In this document: piece by piece, positions 61,780 through 64,000 of the stretch | Numbering within the stretch: position 1 is the first letter of the stretch | Layout: every line of letters begins with the position of its first letter | From: Diplonema papillatum | Taxonomy: Eukaryota > Euglenozoa > Diplonemea > Diplonemida > Diplonemidae | Reading direction: 5' to 3' | NCBI GenBank assembly: GCA_030068145.1 | Contig: JAPJBO010000288.1 | Span: 62,001-126,000, forward strand | DNA: 64,000 nt | Position numbers and translations under genes: made by a program | The notes under the pieces: generated by a model | What the model was told of the DNA's origin: nothing | Databases searched by the model: none | Seen by the model: the letters and a program-made list of their open reading frames with translations, nothing else

Positions 61780-63095
61780 CTGCTTGCCGCGCGGTCGACG
61801 ACTACTTTTTTTTTTACGTCCAATTCTGTCTGTCTGGACGACCCTTCGTTTGCGTATCTTTTTTTGGAAGACCAAATTTTTCCTCCAAGTTTTTTTTTTC
61901 TCCTCTTTTGTGTTACCGTCGATCCCGAAGGACGATCAGCTTGGTGCCTTGCGACCTTTGTTTGTTTGGCGGAGTGTTTGTAAGGCTAGAGAAAGAAAAT
62001 AAGAAATATGATGCCAACAGTCAGTTTGCTCGCTCTCTTACCGGGTGCTCAATTCACTTCTCAGCCAGTTTACCCACTCTGCGGCTTTGTCTTCCGACTC
62101 TTGTACTCGTGTCCGCTCGCAAACGCTGGTTGCACGTGGAGACAGTGCCGGCACCATCAGCGGCCGGTTGCTGAGATGGCAGAAGCTTGGTCACACCCGC
62201 CGCACCCATCGGGGTCGCTGATGTTGGACCAACGGCGCTCAATACGAATCAGCTGAACCTCGTCCTCACCACGCAGACACCCCATTCAGCCCCTATTGAC
62301 GGCCGTCACTTATAGATCGAACCCTGCCCGTGCTACTTGGTACGTTTCAGCAGTTGTCCCTGCGCTGTAATCACACTGGGCAATCTTGGACATGGGTGCG
62401 TCGTTTCGTTGGGCAGGCGTCGTCCGCAGCGCGGGACTTGCAAGAGGGGAAAACGCTTAGATCCGATGGAAAAAACAGAGGTTTGCCACCGGTTTTCGTT
62501 GTTAGCTTCTTCTTTTTTTTTTTTTTTTTTTTTGAGGAAAGAGCGAAGCATACTTCACTCCAAGGATCAAGACAGCAGCTGTTGGAAGCAAAAGAAAGAA
62601 GAAAACACGAGTCAAACAAAACAAGAGAACGGTGAGCGCGCGGCCTCGCAGAAGCAGATCGGGCGGCTCGAGACCAAATGGTCGGACGGTTTCGCGCTGT
62701 AGTGAGACGCCAGAGACGCCAGACGAAGACACATGGATTTCCACGGAGAATGAACTGCATAGTGGGTCTTCAGCCGTCGAGTGCTCGTTGCCTTCGCCGA
62801 AGAACAAGTTTTCCCCAACACGCGGATGACAACCACAGCGCCAGTTCCGGAGATAGAGCCGACGATGCAGGACAGGCGCTGCGTCCCTGGCAAGCCTCAC
62901 ATTTCCTCCAACATGACGCTTTGCGAAAGAAACAGCGGGCGCACCTGTTCTGAGGAAAGGGTGCTTCAGCCCGGGTGCTTCCTTCTGGCGAAACGACACC
63001 ACCACACACAATACACTGTAGGGCACCCCGCAAGATTGATGATACTACCGCAATTGGAATAATGTTGAACTGGACTAAAGCTGGAACGGGTAAAT
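61780..63095. other. Upstream stretch, no firm gene
   Basis: Long minus-strand frames at 62500-63026 have no recognised domain. A poly-T run lies at about 62509-62532. Confidence 0.35.
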
Positions 63096-63099
63096 GACA

Positions 63100-63209
63100 G
63101 GGTAAAACCTGGGACACCCGGAGCGGCGTCCCAGGTGGTCACCTGCGTGACTGCAGGGTAAAACCTGGGACACCCAGCACCAGTTTTGGGGGTGTCCCAG
63201 GTTCTACCC
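63100..63209. repeat. Pair of related hairpins
   Basis: 'gggtaaaacctgggacaccc' occurs at 63100 and again at 63156. The second pairs with 63190-63209 (19 of 20 positions, 14-base loop). The first pairs with 'gtcccagg' at about 63129. It resembles a small fold-back element that has duplicated internally. Confidence 0.7.
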
Positions 63210-63257
63210 GGTGCAATATTAATCCAAGTACGGTATGTCTATGTCGGTGTCGCTGTT

Positions 63258-63372
63258 TTAGAGTGAAAGTTTTTGTGTTGAACGCTTCCATCCCGCGGTA
63301 TGTGTGAGGTTTCAGAATCATTGCGCATTTCTCATGCCTTAGCATTTCCTAAAAAGCAGGTGCTGTATCAAG
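63258..63372 (+). repeat. RepA 3' half, diverged
   Basis: It contains 'tgttgaacgcttcc', 'catttctcatgccttagcat' and 'ttcctaaaaagcaggtgctg'. Confidence 0.65.
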
Positions 63373-63837
63373 ATGGAAGATACAACGGAAAGACAGACGG
63401 GCGAGAGAGAGAGAGACCGGAAAAAGAAAATAGAACAAAGGCCGCGAGACAAAAGAATACAAAAAACGGAGACCAAGCATCCAGAAAGGTAGTGAACCTG
63501 CCGAAAAAAGGAGTCGCCCGCTCCTTACCTGGGCAGTCTGCCACTGGCTGTCGCCGCTGGGGAACAGAACGAAAAAAAAAAAAAAAAAAGAGACTACACG
63601 CACGCGCGCTTATCAACCTTTTCGTTTTATTCTTTTTTCAGATTCGCTCAAGTTCTTTCACTTCCTTTCGGAGACAGTCCGCACGCTCGAAATCGAACTC
63701 GGAGCTCCGAGGAAGACCGCCAGCGGCGCCGAAGAAAAATGCCGACCGCTTTAACACAAGAAACAGTCTAAATAGCGAAGGACAAATGCCGTAAGGTTTA
63801 CGCCGATCCTTGGCAGGTCTTTGAAATTTGTTGTATT

Positions 63838-63905
63838 AGCACCTGCTTTGTAGGAAATCCTTGAGGTGACTGCCAGTTGCGAAATCTCAAAGGGCTGCCG
63901 CATGT
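63838..63905 (-). repeat. RepA 3' end, minus orientation
   Basis: 'agcacctgctttgtaggaaa', 'ccttgaggtgactgccagtt' and 'gcgaaatctcaaagg' are the reverse complement of the RepA 3' end. It is the only minus-strand RepA piece in the window. Confidence 0.8.
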
Positions 63906-64000
63906 CGCCGTGCCGCTCGCCGGAAGCGAGAGAACGAGGACTCCAGGCCCCCCTCCGGATCTGACTCCGAACTTGTCACAAGCTACCAGCAGTTGCAGCC

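Noticed and set aside
1-64000. CRISPR arrays, tRNA genes, spliced-leader RNA, bacterial operons
   Set aside because: No regular spacer-repeat array, no cloverleaf with A and B boxes, no recognisable leader sequence and no bacterial-style gene spacing were seen.

Overview
The window reads as nuclear DNA of a protist. The coding regions are GC-rich and carry spliceosomal introns (donors GTATGC, GTATGT, GTGTGC, GTACGT, GTACTC; AG acceptors). Four fragments match eukaryotic-type 28S rRNA. The large proteins are eukaryotic: a DDX27/Drs1 DEAD-box helicase, a KCTD-like BTB protein, a sirtuin, a SAM+WW protein, a histidine ammonia-lyase and a CID-like nuclear protein. Every recognisable host gene is on the minus strand. 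Such one-way gene blocks are known from dinoflagellates and kinetoplastids, so an alveolate is a reasonable guess, but the sequence does not prove it.

Layout from left to right. 0-4 kb: SINE-like repeats and a SAM/WW gene. 5-7 kb: BTB/T1 gene. 8.5-13 kb: sirtuin gene, with a tandem array of copies of its 3' end and a 1.2-kb TTAA-flanked inverted-repeat element in its intron. 15-19.5 kb: four-exon DDX27-type helicase with two broken copies of its 5' end. 20-22.4 kb: coiled-coil gene whose two ends are both duplicated outward. 24-27 kb: two-exon coiled-coil gene with a hairpin at its stop codon. 27-29.4 kb: minisatellite and degenerate satellite. 29.6-33 kb: 1165-residue repeat protein. 34-37.6 kb: stray exon-like pieces. 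37.9-44.3 kb: six-exon gene ending in a CID-like domain. 47.4-49 kb: mobile cassette flanked by identical 53-bp repeats. 50.7-53.2 kb: histidine ammonia-lyase. 54.4-58.7 kb: 4.3-kb inverted-repeat element with a decayed retroelement inside. 59-64 kb: fold-back elements, repeat pieces and one small gene.

Three patterns stand out. First, a repeat of about 210 bp (RepA) sits, always on the plus strand, inside introns of at least four minus-strand genes, twice almost against the splice donor. Second, several genes are flanked by truncated copies of their own ends. Third, two different mobile elements encode the same unusual Cys/His repeat (C-x2-H-x4-C-x2-C followed by CC-x3-HH). One of them has an apparently empty counterpart 35 kb away in the same window.

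Exon boundaries were inferred by eye from splice signals and reading phase. None has transcript support. Repeat names (RepA to RepF) are local labels.
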